DNA from: Microbacterium sp. T2.11-28
Lineage (GTDB): Bacteria; Actinomycetota; Actinomycetes; Actinomycetales; Microbacteriaceae
DNA length: 64,000 nt
Direction: 5' to 3'
Assembly (NCBI RefSeq): GCF_950097975.1
Contig: NZ_CATNHF010000001.1
Span: 248,001 to 312,000 of the forward strand
Position numbers and translations under genes: made by a program. Of the stretch, positions 38,243 through 46,274 are shown piece by piece. The notes below the pieces were generated by a model. The model was given only the letters and a program-made list of their open reading frames with translations. It ran no database searches and had not been told where the DNA came from. How positions within the stretch are numbered: the first letter of the stretch is position 1; every line of letters starts with the position of its first letter.

Positions 38243-40783
38243 GTGCCTGGAGAGAACCTCACTCGCAGCGAGGCGCAGGAGCGCCGCACCCTCGTCGACA
38301 CGGCGTCGTACGAGGTCGCCCTCGACCTGACGACCGGACCGGAGGTGTTCCGCTCGCGGGCGGTGATCCGCTTCGCCGCCACCGAGGGCGCCTCGACGTT
38401 CGTGGACCTCATCGCGCGCACCGTCCACGAGATCACGCTCAACGGACGCACGATCGACCCCTCGGCGTTCGCCGATTCCCGCATCGCGCTCGACGGTCTC
38501 GCCGCCGACAACGAGCTGATCGTCGATGCCGACTGCCTCTACACGAACACCGGAGAAGGCCTCCACCGCTTCGTCGACCCCGTCGACGGCGAGGTGTACC
38601 TGTACTCGCAGTTCGAGGTGCCCGACTCCCGCCGTGTGTTCGCGGTGTTCGAGCAGCCCGACCTCAAGGCGACGTTCCAGTTCACGGTCACCGCGCCCTC
38701 TGCGTGGAAGGTCGTCTCCAACTCCCCCACCCCGGAGCCCGTCCCGGCGGGCGAGGGCACGTCGACGTGGACGTTCGAGCCGACGCCGCGCATCTCGTCG
38801 TACATCACCGCCCTCGTCGCGGGTCCGTACGAGGCGACGTTCTCGGAGCTGACGAGCGCGTCCGGCCGCGTGATCCCCCTCGGCGTGTACGGCCGCAAGA
38901 GCCTGTGGCAGCACCTCGACGCCGACTACATCTTCGACAAGACCCGTCAGGGCTTCGCCTACTTCGAGGAGAAGTTCCAGGTTCCGTACCCGTTCGCGAA
39001 GTACGACCAGCTCTTCGTCCCCGAGTTCAACGCGGGGGCCATGGAGAACGCGGGTGCGGTGACCTTCACCGAGACCTACGTGTTCCGCAGCAAGGTCACC
39101 GACGCGGTCAAGGAGCGCCGCGTGGTCACGATCCTCCACGAGCTCGCCCACATGTGGTTCGGCGACCTCGTCACGATGAAGTGGTGGAACGATCTGTGGC
39201 TCAACGAGTCCTTCGCCGAGTGGGCGTCGACGATCGCCACGGCCGAGGCCACCGAGTGGACCGAGGCGTGGACGACCTTCAACGCGATGGAGAAGACCTG
39301 GGCCTACCGTCAGGACCAGCTCCCCTCCACCCATCCCGTCGTCGCCGAGATCAACGACCTCGAAGACGTGCAGGTGAACTTCGACGGCATCACCTACGCC
39401 AAGGGCGGCTCGGTCCTCAAGCAGCTCGCGGCGTGGGTCGGCATCGAGGAGTTCTTCGCCGGAGTGGCCGCGTACTTCCAGAAGCACGCCTGGGGCAACA
39501 CGGAGCTGTCCGACCTGCTCGTCGAGCTCGAGGCCACGAGCGGCCGCGAGCTGACCACGTGGTCGCGCAAGTGGCTCGAGACCGCCGGCGTCAACACGCT
39601 CTCGCCCGAGATCAAGGTGGACGGCACCGGGACGATCACGCGGTTCGCCATCGTCCAGACGGCGCCGGCGGACTACCCGACGATCCGCCCGCACCGCCTC
39701 GGGGTCGGCTTCTACACGCTCCAGGGCGACCTCGTGCGCACGCACCACGTGGAGATCGACGTGGACGGCGACCTCACCGAGGTCCCCGAGCTCACGGGCA
39801 TCCGCCGCCCCGACCTCGTGCTTCTCAACGACGGCGACCTCGCCTACGCCAAGATCCGCCTCGACGACACCTCGCTGCAGACGGCCATCGCGCACCTCGG
39901 CAAGATCAGCGACCCGCTTGCGCGCTCGCTCGTGTGGGGCGCCGCCTGGGATCAGACCCGCGACGCCGAGGCGTCCGCGTCCGACTACGTCGATCTGGTC
40001 CTGCGCAACATCGGCGCCGAGACCGAGTCGACCACCGTCCGCACCACGCTCGCGCAGCTGCAGCTCGCCGCGAACGCGTATGTCGCGCCCGACAAGCGCG
40101 AGGCGACCCGCGCGAAGGTCGCCGACGCGCTGTGGCGACTGGCGCAGGACGCCGAGGAGGGCAGCGACAGCCAGCTGCAGTTCGTGACGGCGTTCGCCTC
40201 GGCCGCGGCCACCCCCGCCCACGCGGAGCAGGTGCGCGCCCTGCGCGACGGCGAGACGGTGCTCGACGGTCTCACCATCGACGCCGACCTGTCCTGGGCC
40301 CTGCTGGTGTCCCTCGCGGCGGCGGGCGCGGTCGACGCGTCGGACATCGACGCGGCCCTCGCGGCCGACAACACGGCCAAGGGCGGCGAGTTCGCCGCTC
40401 AGGCGCGGGCCGCGCTGCCGACGGTGGAGGCGAAGCGCGTCGCGTGGTCGTCCCTGGTCGATTCGCCCGACCTTCCGAACACCGTCGTGCGCTCGGCCGC
40501 GCTCGGATTCGTCCACCCCGCCGGCGTCGAGTCGCTCACGGCGTTCGTCGACGCGTACTTCGAGATGCTGATCCCGATCTGGGAGTCGCGCACGTACCAG
40601 ATCGCGAACTACCTCATCACCGGCCTCTACGCCGCCCCCCTCGCGAACACCGCCCTGCGCGACGCGACCCGGCGGTGGCTCGAGGCGAATCGGGACGCGG
40701 CGCCCGCCCTGCGGCGCCTCGTCAACGAGAACCTCGCCGGCGTCGAGCGCGCGCTGGCCGTTCAGGAGCGCGACGCGCAGTAG
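38243..40783 (+). CDS. pepN: Aminopeptidase N (M1 family)
   Basis: An 846-residue zinc aminopeptidase that trims N-terminal residues from peptides. The exopeptidase motif GAMEN is at 265-269, the zinc site HELAHMWFGDLVTMKWWNDLWLNESF starts at His299 with the third ligand Glu in NESFAEW, and the ERAP1-like C-terminal helical domain fills residues about 520-840. The length and the start are those of actinobacterial PepN. The GTG at 38243 is preceded by a GGGAG motif; a TAGGCT -10 box near 38169 gives a leader of about 60 bases. No signal peptide, so cytoplasmic. Confidence 0.97.
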   Translation: MPGENLTRSEAQERRTLVDTASYEVALDLTTGPEVFRSRAVIRFAATEGASTFVDLIARTVHEITLNGRTIDPSAFADSRIALDGLAADNELIVDADCLYTNTGEGLHRFVDPVDGEVYLYSQFEVPDSRRVFAVFEQPDLKATFQFTVTAPSAWKVVSNSPTPEPVPAGEGTSTWTFEPTPRISSYITALVAGPYEATFSELTSASGRVIPLGVYGRKSLWQHLDADYIFDKTRQGFAYFEEKFQVPYPFAKYDQLFVPEFNAGAMENAGAVTFTETYVFRSKVTDAVKERRVVTILHELAHMWFGDLVTMKWWNDLWLNESFAEWASTIATAEATEWTEAWTTFNAMEKTWAYRQDQLPSTHPVVAEINDLEDVQVNFDGITYAKGGSVLKQLAAWVGIEEFFAGVAAYFQKHAWGNTELSDLLVELEATSGRELTTWSRKWLETAGVNTLSPEIKVDGTGTITRFAIVQTAPADYPTIRPHRLGVGFYTLQGDLVRTHHVEIDVDGDLTEVPELTGIRRPDLVLLNDGDLAYAKIRLDDTSLQTAIAHLGKISDPLARSLVWGAAWDQTRDAEASASDYVDLVLRNIGAETESTTVRTTLAQLQLAANAYVAPDKREATRAKVADALWRLAQDAEEGSDSQLQFVTAFASAAATPAHAEQVRALRDGETVLDGLTIDADLSWALLVSLAAAGAVDASDIDAALAADNTAKGGEFAAQARAALPTVEAKRVAWSSLVDSPDLPNTVVRSAALGFVHPAGVESLTAFVDAYFEMLIPIWESRTYQIANYLITGLYAAPLANTALRDATRRWLEANRDAAPALRRLVNENLAGVERALAVQERDAQ

Positions 40784-40796
40784 TCCCGCGCCACGA

Positions 40797-40834
40797 CGAC
40801 GAGGGCGTCCCCCTGCGGGGGGAGGCCCTCGTCG
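40797..40834 (+). terminator. Terminator after pepN
   Basis: A 10-bp outer stem (CGACGAGGGC / GCCCTCGTCG) encloses an inner CCCCC/GGGGG hairpin, followed by GCTTT. It begins 13 bases after the pepN stop. Confidence 0.8.
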
Positions 40835-40879
40835 GCTTTCCGGTACCTCCGGCGGATGCGCCGTGCCCGCGGTGCGCCG

Positions 40880-40885
40880 TAGCGT
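40880..40885 (+). promoter_or_regulatory. -10 box of the ABC transporter operon
   Basis: TAGCGT followed by 6 bases and ATG 40892. Confidence 0.6.
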
Positions 40886-40891
40886 CGAAGC

Positions 40892-41824
40892 ATGATCGTC
40901 GCAGAAGGCCTCACCAAGAGATTCGGGGACACGGCAGCCGTGTCCGATGTCTCGTTCACCGTCCAGCCCGGGAAGGTCACCGGGTTCCTCGGACCCAACG
41001 GCGCGGGCAAGTCCACCACGATGCGCATGATCGTGGGCCTGGATCGTCCGACCGCCGGTCACGTGACCGTCAACGGGGCGCCGTATCGCACCTCCCGCGC
41101 ACCGCTCACGGAGGTGGGTGTGCTGCTGGACGCGAAGGCCGTGCACACGGGACGCAGTGCCCGCTCGCACCTGCGCGCGATCGCAGCGACCCACGGGCTC
41201 CCGAAGTCGCGCGTCGACGAGGTCATCGACCTCACCGGGATCGGCTCGGTGGCGCGGCGTCGCGCCGGCAAGTTCTCGCTCGGCATGGGACAGCGGCTGG
41301 GAATCGCCGCCGCCCTCCTCGGCGATCCGCAGACGCTGATCCTCGACGAGCCGGTCAACGGACTCGACCCCGAGGGCGTGCGCTGGGTGCGCCAGTTCGT
41401 CCGCTACCAGGCCGCCCAGGGACGCACGGTGCTGCTGTCCAGCCACCTCATGAGCGAGATGTCCCTCACCGCCGATCACGTCATCGTGCTCGGTCGCGGC
41501 CGCGTGCTCGCCGACGCGCCCCTCGACGAACTGGTGGCCGCATGGACGGCGACCACCGTCCTCGTTCGCACGCCGCGCCCCTCCGAGCTCGTCGAGGCGC
41601 TGTCGACCGCCGGCGTCACCGTCACCACCCCGGAGACCGGCGTACTCCACGTCGAAGGCGTAACTGCGGCGGCGATCGGCGACACCGCCGCGGCCGCCGG
41701 CATCCCTCTCCATGAACTCACCCCCACGGCCGGCTCCCTGGAGGACGCGTATCTCGCGCTCACCGGCGATGCCGTCGAGTACCGCACCGCCGACGTCACC
41801 GACCCTCACCAGGAGCAGTCATGA
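40892..41824 (+). CDS. ABC transporter ATP-binding protein
   Basis: A 310-residue ATPase of the drug/antibiotic-export type (DrrA/BcrA-like). Walker A is GPNGAGKST near residue 38, the signature region reads KFSLGMGQRLGIAAALLGDPQTLILDEPVNGLDPEG (LSGGQ replaced by LGMGQ, common in this group), then the H-loop LLSSHLMSEM. The C-terminal 80 residues form the usual regulatory tail. It overlaps the permease gene by ATGA. Export of a toxic compound or lipid is likely; the substrate is unknown. Confidence 0.94.
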   Translation: MIVAEGLTKRFGDTAAVSDVSFTVQPGKVTGFLGPNGAGKSTTMRMIVGLDRPTAGHVTVNGAPYRTSRAPLTEVGVLLDAKAVHTGRSARSHLRAIAATHGLPKSRVDEVIDLTGIGSVARRRAGKFSLGMGQRLGIAAALLGDPQTLILDEPVNGLDPEGVRWVRQFVRYQAAQGRTVLLSSHLMSEMSLTADHVIVLGRGRVLADAPLDELVAAWTATTVLVRTPRPSELVEALSTAGVTVTTPETGVLHVEGVTAAAIGDTAAAAGIPLHELTPTAGSLEDAYLALTGDAVEYRTADVTDPHQEQS

Positions 41825-42642
41825 CCGCCACCACCGTCACCTCAGAGACCCGCTCCCCCGTCGCCGCGCCGGCTCCCGCGGGCGCCCGTGCCCGCCTCAC
41901 CTTCGCCCGGGTGGTGCGCAGCGAGGCGATCAAGCTGTTCTCGCTGCGCTCGACCTGGTGGTCGATCGGCGTCGCCGCCGTGCTGTCGGTGGGGATCTCG
42001 CTGCTCATGGCCGCGGCCTCGGCCGATTTCGGCCCCGGGTTCCCCCCGGTCCTGGCGATCGTGGCGCCGATGCAGTTCACGATGCTCGTCGCCGGCATCC
42101 TGGGGGCGATCGCCGTGACCGGCGAGTACTCGACCGGGATGATCCGCTCCACCCTGACGGCTGTGCCGCAGCGCGGGGTCGTCCTGGCGGCCAAGGCGCT
42201 CGTCATGGGCGTCTTCCTCGCCGTGGCCTCTGCGGCCATCTTCGGCCTCGCGGTCGTGGCGACGTCGGGCCTGCTGAGCACCCAGATCGACTGGAGCGAC
42301 CCCGCGTCGTCGACGGTGCCGATCGGGTACGGCGTGCTCTCGATGACGGCGTTCGCCCTGCTGGGCGTGAGCTTCGGCTTCATCATCCGCAACGGCGCGG
42401 GCGCCATCGCGGCGACCGTCGGCCTGCTGTTCGTCGCCCCGATCGTCGTGAGCCTGTTCTCGATGTTCGGGACGGCATGGGAATGGGTCACCGACCTCGG
42501 CCAGTACCTTCCGATGAACGCCTCGCAGACGCTCACGAGCGTGGGCGCGGAGGACACCGTGCCGGCGCTGATCGCGATCATCGCCTGGGTCGTCGCCGGG
42601 CTGCTCGGCGCCTGGGCGGTCCTGCGCACGCGTGACGCGTAG
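41821..42642 (+). CDS. ABC transporter permease (ABC-2 type)
   Basis: A 273-residue membrane protein with six helices. After a Ala/Pro-rich N-terminus it reads RVVRSEAIKLFSLRSTWWSI, the typical start of ABC-2 permeases, and ITGEYSTGMIRSTLTAVP-like text (AVTGEYSTGMIRSTL) in the loop after helix 2. It partners the ATPase encoded just before. Its TAG stop doubles as the first bases of a TAGAGT -10 box for the following kinase gene. Confidence 0.92.
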   Translation: MTATTVTSETRSPVAAPAPAGARARLTFARVVRSEAIKLFSLRSTWWSIGVAAVLSVGISLLMAAASADFGPGFPPVLAIVAPMQFTMLVAGILGAIAVTGEYSTGMIRSTLTAVPQRGVVLAAKALVMGVFLAVASAAIFGLAVVATSGLLSTQIDWSDPASSTVPIGYGVLSMTAFALLGVSFGFIIRNGAGAIAATVGLLFVAPIVVSLFSMFGTAWEWVTDLGQYLPMNASQTLTSVGAEDTVPALIAIIAWVVAGLLGAWAVLRTRDA

Positions 42643-42645
42643 AGT
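42640..42645 (+). promoter_or_regulatory. -10 box of an internal promoter for the kinase/regulator genes
   Basis: TAGAGT, whose first three bases are the permease stop codon, followed by 7 bases and GTG 42653. Confidence 0.5.
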
Positions 42646-42652
42646 CGAGGCC

Positions 42653-44005
42653 GTGTCGACGCGCAGCCGCAGTGCGCCTCCGCTGGAGGACGACCTGCGG
42701 CTGCCGCGTCCGCCCGGGGCGATCCGCCGCTTCTGGTCCCGTCACCCCGTGCTCGCCGACGTCCTGCTGGCCCTGCTCGCGCTGCTGCTGACGCTCACCC
42801 CCGCCTCCACGTTCCGCGAGTCCGGCGGGTCGCCGCACCCCGCGGGCCTGCCGCTGGTCGTGCTGACGGTCGTCGCCTGCGGTCTGCTGCTGCGCCGCCG
42901 GCAGTGGCCGCTCACCGTGTTCATCGCCTCCTACGTACTCGCCGGCGCCTTCCTGTTCGCACCGACGCCGATCGGCTCCGTGCTGCTGCTGTTCACGAGC
43001 TATGCGCTGGCGGTCTACCGGTCGTCGCGCGACGCCTGGCTCGGCTTCGGGATCGGCATCGGCTCCCTCGCAGCCCTGGCGGGCGGGCTCACCCTCACCG
43101 GCGTGATCGATCTCTCGGTCGCCCTCAACAGCGTCGTCAGCGAGCTCATGCTGTCGCTGGTGGGCACCCTGATCGGCGTGAACGTCGGCGGCCGGAAGCG
43201 CTATGTCGAAGCGATCATCGACCGCTCCCGCCAGCTCCTGCGGGAGCGCGATCAGCAGGGACGGATCGCCGCGGCCGCCGAGCGCGCCCGCATCGCGCGG
43301 GAGATGCACGACATCGTGTCCCACTCCCTCACCGTCATCGTCGCCCTCACCGAGGGCGCCTCGGCGACGCCCGATGTCGACCGGGCCCGTGCCGCCACGG
43401 CGCAGGCCGCCCAGACCGCGCGCAGCGCCCTTCGTGAGATGCGCTCCATGCTCGGGGTGCTGCGCGATGATTCCGGAGGGGACGCGCCGCTGCTGCCGGC
43501 CGACGAGGACCTCGTCGCGAGTGCGGTCGAGTCGGCGCGCGGCGCGGGGTTCCCCGTCACCCTCCGCACGGCCACGACTCGCACCGCTTCCCGCGCGCTC
43601 CCCCGGCAGGTGCGCTTCGCCGTCGGGCGGGTGGTGCAGGAGGGGCTCACCAACGCGATGCGGCACGCTCCGGCCGCCACGTCGATCGATGTGAGCGTCA
43701 CCGTCCGAGACCGTGACGTCCGGGCGGAGGTGCGCAACGACGGCGTCGTCGAAGCGCCCACCGCCGGCGGCTACGGCCTGCGCGGCCTGCGCGAGCGGAT
43801 CGCCCTGGTCGGCGGCACGCTCACCGCGGGCCGCGTCGGCGCGGGCACCTGGCAGCTGATCGCGGAGATCCCCTGCGCCGACGACGAGCCGGACGACGTC
43901 CTCACCCTCGACGACGGCCCTGCCGATCCCGCGGCATCCCCCGGGCCCCTCCCTCCCGGCGGGCCTTCGTCGCCCGATTCCCCCTCACCCGCGGAGAGAC
44001 CATGA
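42653..44005 (+). CDS. Sensor histidine kinase (HisKA_3, DesK/NarL-partner type)
   Basis: A 450-residue sensor kinase. Four to five membrane helices fill residues about 35-175; the HisKA_3 dimerisation domain has the phospho-acceptor His219 in RARIAREMHDIVSHSLTVIV, and the ATPase domain shows the N-box QEGLTNAMRHAP and G-box GGYGLRGLRERIAL. The last 40 residues are an acidic and Pro-rich tail (DDEPDDVLTLDDGPADP then PPGGPSSPDSP) not seen in typical family members. GTG 42653 is preferred to GTG 42632 because the TAGAGT box stands 7 bases before it. It overlaps the regulator gene by ATGA. Confidence 0.93.
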   Translation: MSTRSRSAPPLEDDLRLPRPPGAIRRFWSRHPVLADVLLALLALLLTLTPASTFRESGGSPHPAGLPLVVLTVVACGLLLRRRQWPLTVFIASYVLAGAFLFAPTPIGSVLLLFTSYALAVYRSSRDAWLGFGIGIGSLAALAGGLTLTGVIDLSVALNSVVSELMLSLVGTLIGVNVGGRKRYVEAIIDRSRQLLRERDQQGRIAAAAERARIAREMHDIVSHSLTVIVALTEGASATPDVDRARAATAQAAQTARSALREMRSMLGVLRDDSGGDAPLLPADEDLVASAVESARGAGFPVTLRTATTRTASRALPRQVRFAVGRVVQEGLTNAMRHAPAATSIDVSVTVRDRDVRAEVRNDGVVEAPTAGGYGLRGLRERIALVGGTLTAGRVGAGTWQLIAEIPCADDEPDDVLTLDDGPADPAASPGPLPPGGPSSPDSPSPAERP

Positions 44006-44673
44006 CAGACACGGTTCGCATCCTGCTCGTCGACGACCAGGAGCTCATCCGCGTCGGCTTCCGGCTCGTCCTGGAGGCGGAGCCCGACCTCGTCGTCGTC
44101 GGAGAAGCCGGTGATGGAGAGGAGGCCCTGCGCGAGGCCGTGCGCCTGCATCCCGACGTCGTGCTGATGGACGTGCGCATGCCGCGCACCGACGGCATCG
44201 AGGCGACCGCACGACTGCGGGATGCCGTGCCCGACAGCCGGGTGATCGTCCTCACCACCTTCGATCTCGACGAATACGCGTTCGGGGCGCTGGATGCGGG
44301 CGCGAGCGGTTTCCTGCTGAAGGACGCCCAGCGTGCCGAGCTCATCGGAGCGGTGCGCGCCGTGCATCGCGGCGATGCGGTGCTGTCGCCACGGGTGACC
44401 AGGCGCGTCATCGACAGGCTCGGACACATCGACACGGCGCCGATCGGTCCCGATCCGGCCGCCTCGCTGACCGAGCGCGAGCGCGACGTGTTCGTCGCGA
44501 TGGGCCGGGGACTGACGAACGCCGAGATCGCCGCCGAGCTCTACCTCGGGGAATCGACAGTGAAGACCCATGTCGGTCGCGTGCTGGCGAAGCTCGGCGC
44601 CCGGGACCGCATCCAGGCGGTCATCCTCGCTCACCGGTGGGGGCACGCGGGCGTGCGGCGCGACGCGGACTGA
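44002..44673 (+). CDS. NarL/LuxR-family response regulator
   Basis: A 223-residue regulator with a receiver domain (1-120: DD at 11-12, phospho-acceptor Asp57 in VVLMDVRMPR, the Thr in VIVLTTFDLDEY, Lys in FLLKDAQ) and a LuxR-type helix-turn-helix (about 155-215: LTERERDVFVAMGRGLTNAEIAAELYL and STVKTHVGRVLAKLGARDR). It should be phosphorylated by the kinase encoded before it and probably controls the ABC transporter genes. No operator was identified. Confidence 0.95.
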   Translation: MTDTVRILLVDDQELIRVGFRLVLEAEPDLVVVGEAGDGEEALREAVRLHPDVVLMDVRMPRTDGIEATARLRDAVPDSRVIVLTTFDLDEYAFGALDAGASGFLLKDAQRAELIGAVRAVHRGDAVLSPRVTRRVIDRLGHIDTAPIGPDPAASLTERERDVFVAMGRGLTNAEIAAELYLGESTVKTHVGRVLAKLGARDRIQAVILAHRWGHAGVRRDAD

Positions 44674-44702
44674 CCCCGCAGCGTCGGGCCGGTGGCGCTG
44701 GC

Positions 44703-44708
44703 TAGGAT
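44703..44708 (+). promoter_or_regulatory. -10 box of the MscS/haemoglobin/dehydrogenase operon
   Basis: TAGGAT followed by 7 bases and ATG 44716. Confidence 0.55.
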
Positions 44709-44715
44709 CGGAGCG

Positions 44716-45807
44716 ATGAGACTCGACGCAGCAGACCCGGGCATCTGGACCGAGCTCGGCAGGATCGCGACCCAGGTCGGCCTCCGCGCCGCGGGGATCG
44801 CCGCGATCGTCGTCGGCGCGGTGCTGCTCTCCTGGCTGCTGCGCATCGTGATCCGCCGTGTCGTGCGACGGATCGTCGCCGGCGCCAAGTCCAAGGCCAA
44901 CGTCGACGACACCCGCGCGATCGAGGCTTCGCCCCTCGCCCAGGTGCGTCTCGTCCAGCGCACCCGCACGCTGGGGACGATCCTCCAGAACATCGTCAAC
45001 GTGACGATCGTCATCATCGCCGTGATCCTGTGCGTCCAGGTCATCAATCCGGATGTGCTCGGCTCGTTCGCCCTCCTCTCCGCGGCCATCGGTGCGGGGC
45101 TCGGATTCGGCGCGCAGAACATCGTCAAGGATGTGCTCAACGGCATCTTCATCGTCGCCGAGGATCAGATCGGGATCGGCGATGTGGTCGATCTCGGCCT
45201 CGCCACCGGCATCGTCGAATACGTCAGTGTGCGCATCACCCACGTCCGCGACGTCAACGGGACGCTCTGGTACGTCCGCAACGGCGAGGTCACCCGGATC
45301 GGCAACATGTCGCAGGGCTGGTCGCGGGTCATCATCGACCTCGCGGTACCCGTCGACGCGGTGATCGAGGACGTCGAGAAGGCGATGCTCGACTCGGCGA
45401 AGAGCCTCGCGAAGGACCCGAAGTGGCGCACCCGCATCATCGAGCAGCCCGAGCTGTGGGGGCTGGAGTCGGTCTCCGGCGATGCGCTCGTCATCCGTCT
45501 CGTAATGAAGACGCGGGCCAATGCCAAGGACGACGTCGCACGTGAGCTCCGCATGCGCCTCAAGCGCGCGATCGACGCGATGGGGATCACGCTGCCGCAG
45601 TTGAACTCGATCACCCTCAGCGGCCTCGAGGGCGCCCAGCGGGTCCGCGGCGCGAATCCGCCGAAGACCAAGCCCACCCCCGTCGCCGGCGCCGAGGCGC
45701 GCACGCCCGACGCGAAGCCGGTGTGGCGCCCCAAGCGCAAGGGCTCCGCGGCACCCGCCGCGAAGGACGACGGCGCGACCGCGCCCACCGAGAGCGACAC
45801 ACCGTGA
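44716..45807 (+). CDS. MscS-family mechanosensitive ion channel
   Basis: A 363-residue channel. Three helices: about 20-45, 90-110, and the pore-lining helix with ALLSAAIGAGLGFGAQNIVKDVLNGIFI, the Gly/Ala packing pattern of MscS TM3. The beta domain follows with EDQIGIGDVV and then the alpha/beta cytoplasmic domain. The C-terminal 50 residues are Lys/Pro/Ala-rich and disordered (KPTPVAGAEARTPDAKPVWR). It overlaps the haemoglobin gene by GTGA. MscS channels release solutes under hypo-osmotic stress. Confidence 0.93.
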   Translation: MRLDAADPGIWTELGRIATQVGLRAAGIAAIVVGAVLLSWLLRIVIRRVVRRIVAGAKSKANVDDTRAIEASPLAQVRLVQRTRTLGTILQNIVNVTIVIIAVILCVQVINPDVLGSFALLSAAIGAGLGFGAQNIVKDVLNGIFIVAEDQIGIGDVVDLGLATGIVEYVSVRITHVRDVNGTLWYVRNGEVTRIGNMSQGWSRVIIDLAVPVDAVIEDVEKAMLDSAKSLAKDPKWRTRIIEQPELWGLESVSGDALVIRLVMKTRANAKDDVARELRMRLKRAIDAMGITLPQLNSITLSGLEGAQRVRGANPPKTKPTPVAGAEARTPDAKPVWRPKRKGSAAPAAKDDGATAPTESDTP

Positions 45808-46274
45808 GCGACGACGCGCGTCTGAGCTTCTACGACGAGGTCGGGGGCCACGAGACCTTCGTGCGCCTCGTCGACGCCTTCTACCGCGGCGTCGCCGACG
45901 ACGAGGTGCTCCGGCCGATGTATCCGGAGGAGGACCTCGGTCCTGCCGCCGAGCGCCTGACGCTCTTCCTCGAGCAGTACTGGGGCGGTCCGTCCACCTA
46001 CAGCGAGCGGCGCGGTCATCCCCGACTGCGCATGCGTCATCTGCCGTTCCACGTGAACCCGGACGCGCGCGACCGCTGGCTGGCGCACATGCGCACAGCC
46101 GTGGAGGAGCTCGCCCTCCCGCCGCTGCACGAGGAGACGCTGTGGGATTACCTGCAGCGCGCCGCGTTCGCCATGGTGAACACCTTCGAGCCGACCGGGA
46201 TCGGACCCGCGCAGGGAGCGCGGGGCGCCGGCACCCTTCCCCTCCATCCCGACACGACGAAGGAGTCGTCATGA
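45804..46274 (+). CDS. Group II truncated haemoglobin (GlbO-like)
   Basis: A 156-residue 2/2 haemoglobin. It has the FYDEVGGHETFVRLVDAFYRGVADDEVLRPMYPEEDLGPA start, the YWGGP motif (QYWGGPSTYSERRGHPRLRMRHLPFHV) of group II globins with the proximal His in the LPFHV/NPDARDRW region, and a Trp at the LWDY position of helix G. The C-terminal extension (residues about 135-156) is disordered. Such proteins bind oxygen and NO. GTG 45804 overlaps the MscS stop and its own stop overlaps the dehydrogenase start (ATGA). Confidence 0.92.
   Translation: MSDDARLSFYDEVGGHETFVRLVDAFYRGVADDEVLRPMYPEEDLGPAAERLTLFLEQYWGGPSTYSERRGHPRLRMRHLPFHVNPDARDRWLAHMRTAVEELALPPLHEETLWDYLQRAAFAMVNTFEPTGIGPAQGARGAGTLPLHPDTTKESS

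Noticed and set aside
38222..41809. Very long minus-strand frame opposite pepN and the ABC ATPase
   Set aside because: Mirror of two well-supported genes; composition is that of a GC-rich shadow frame.
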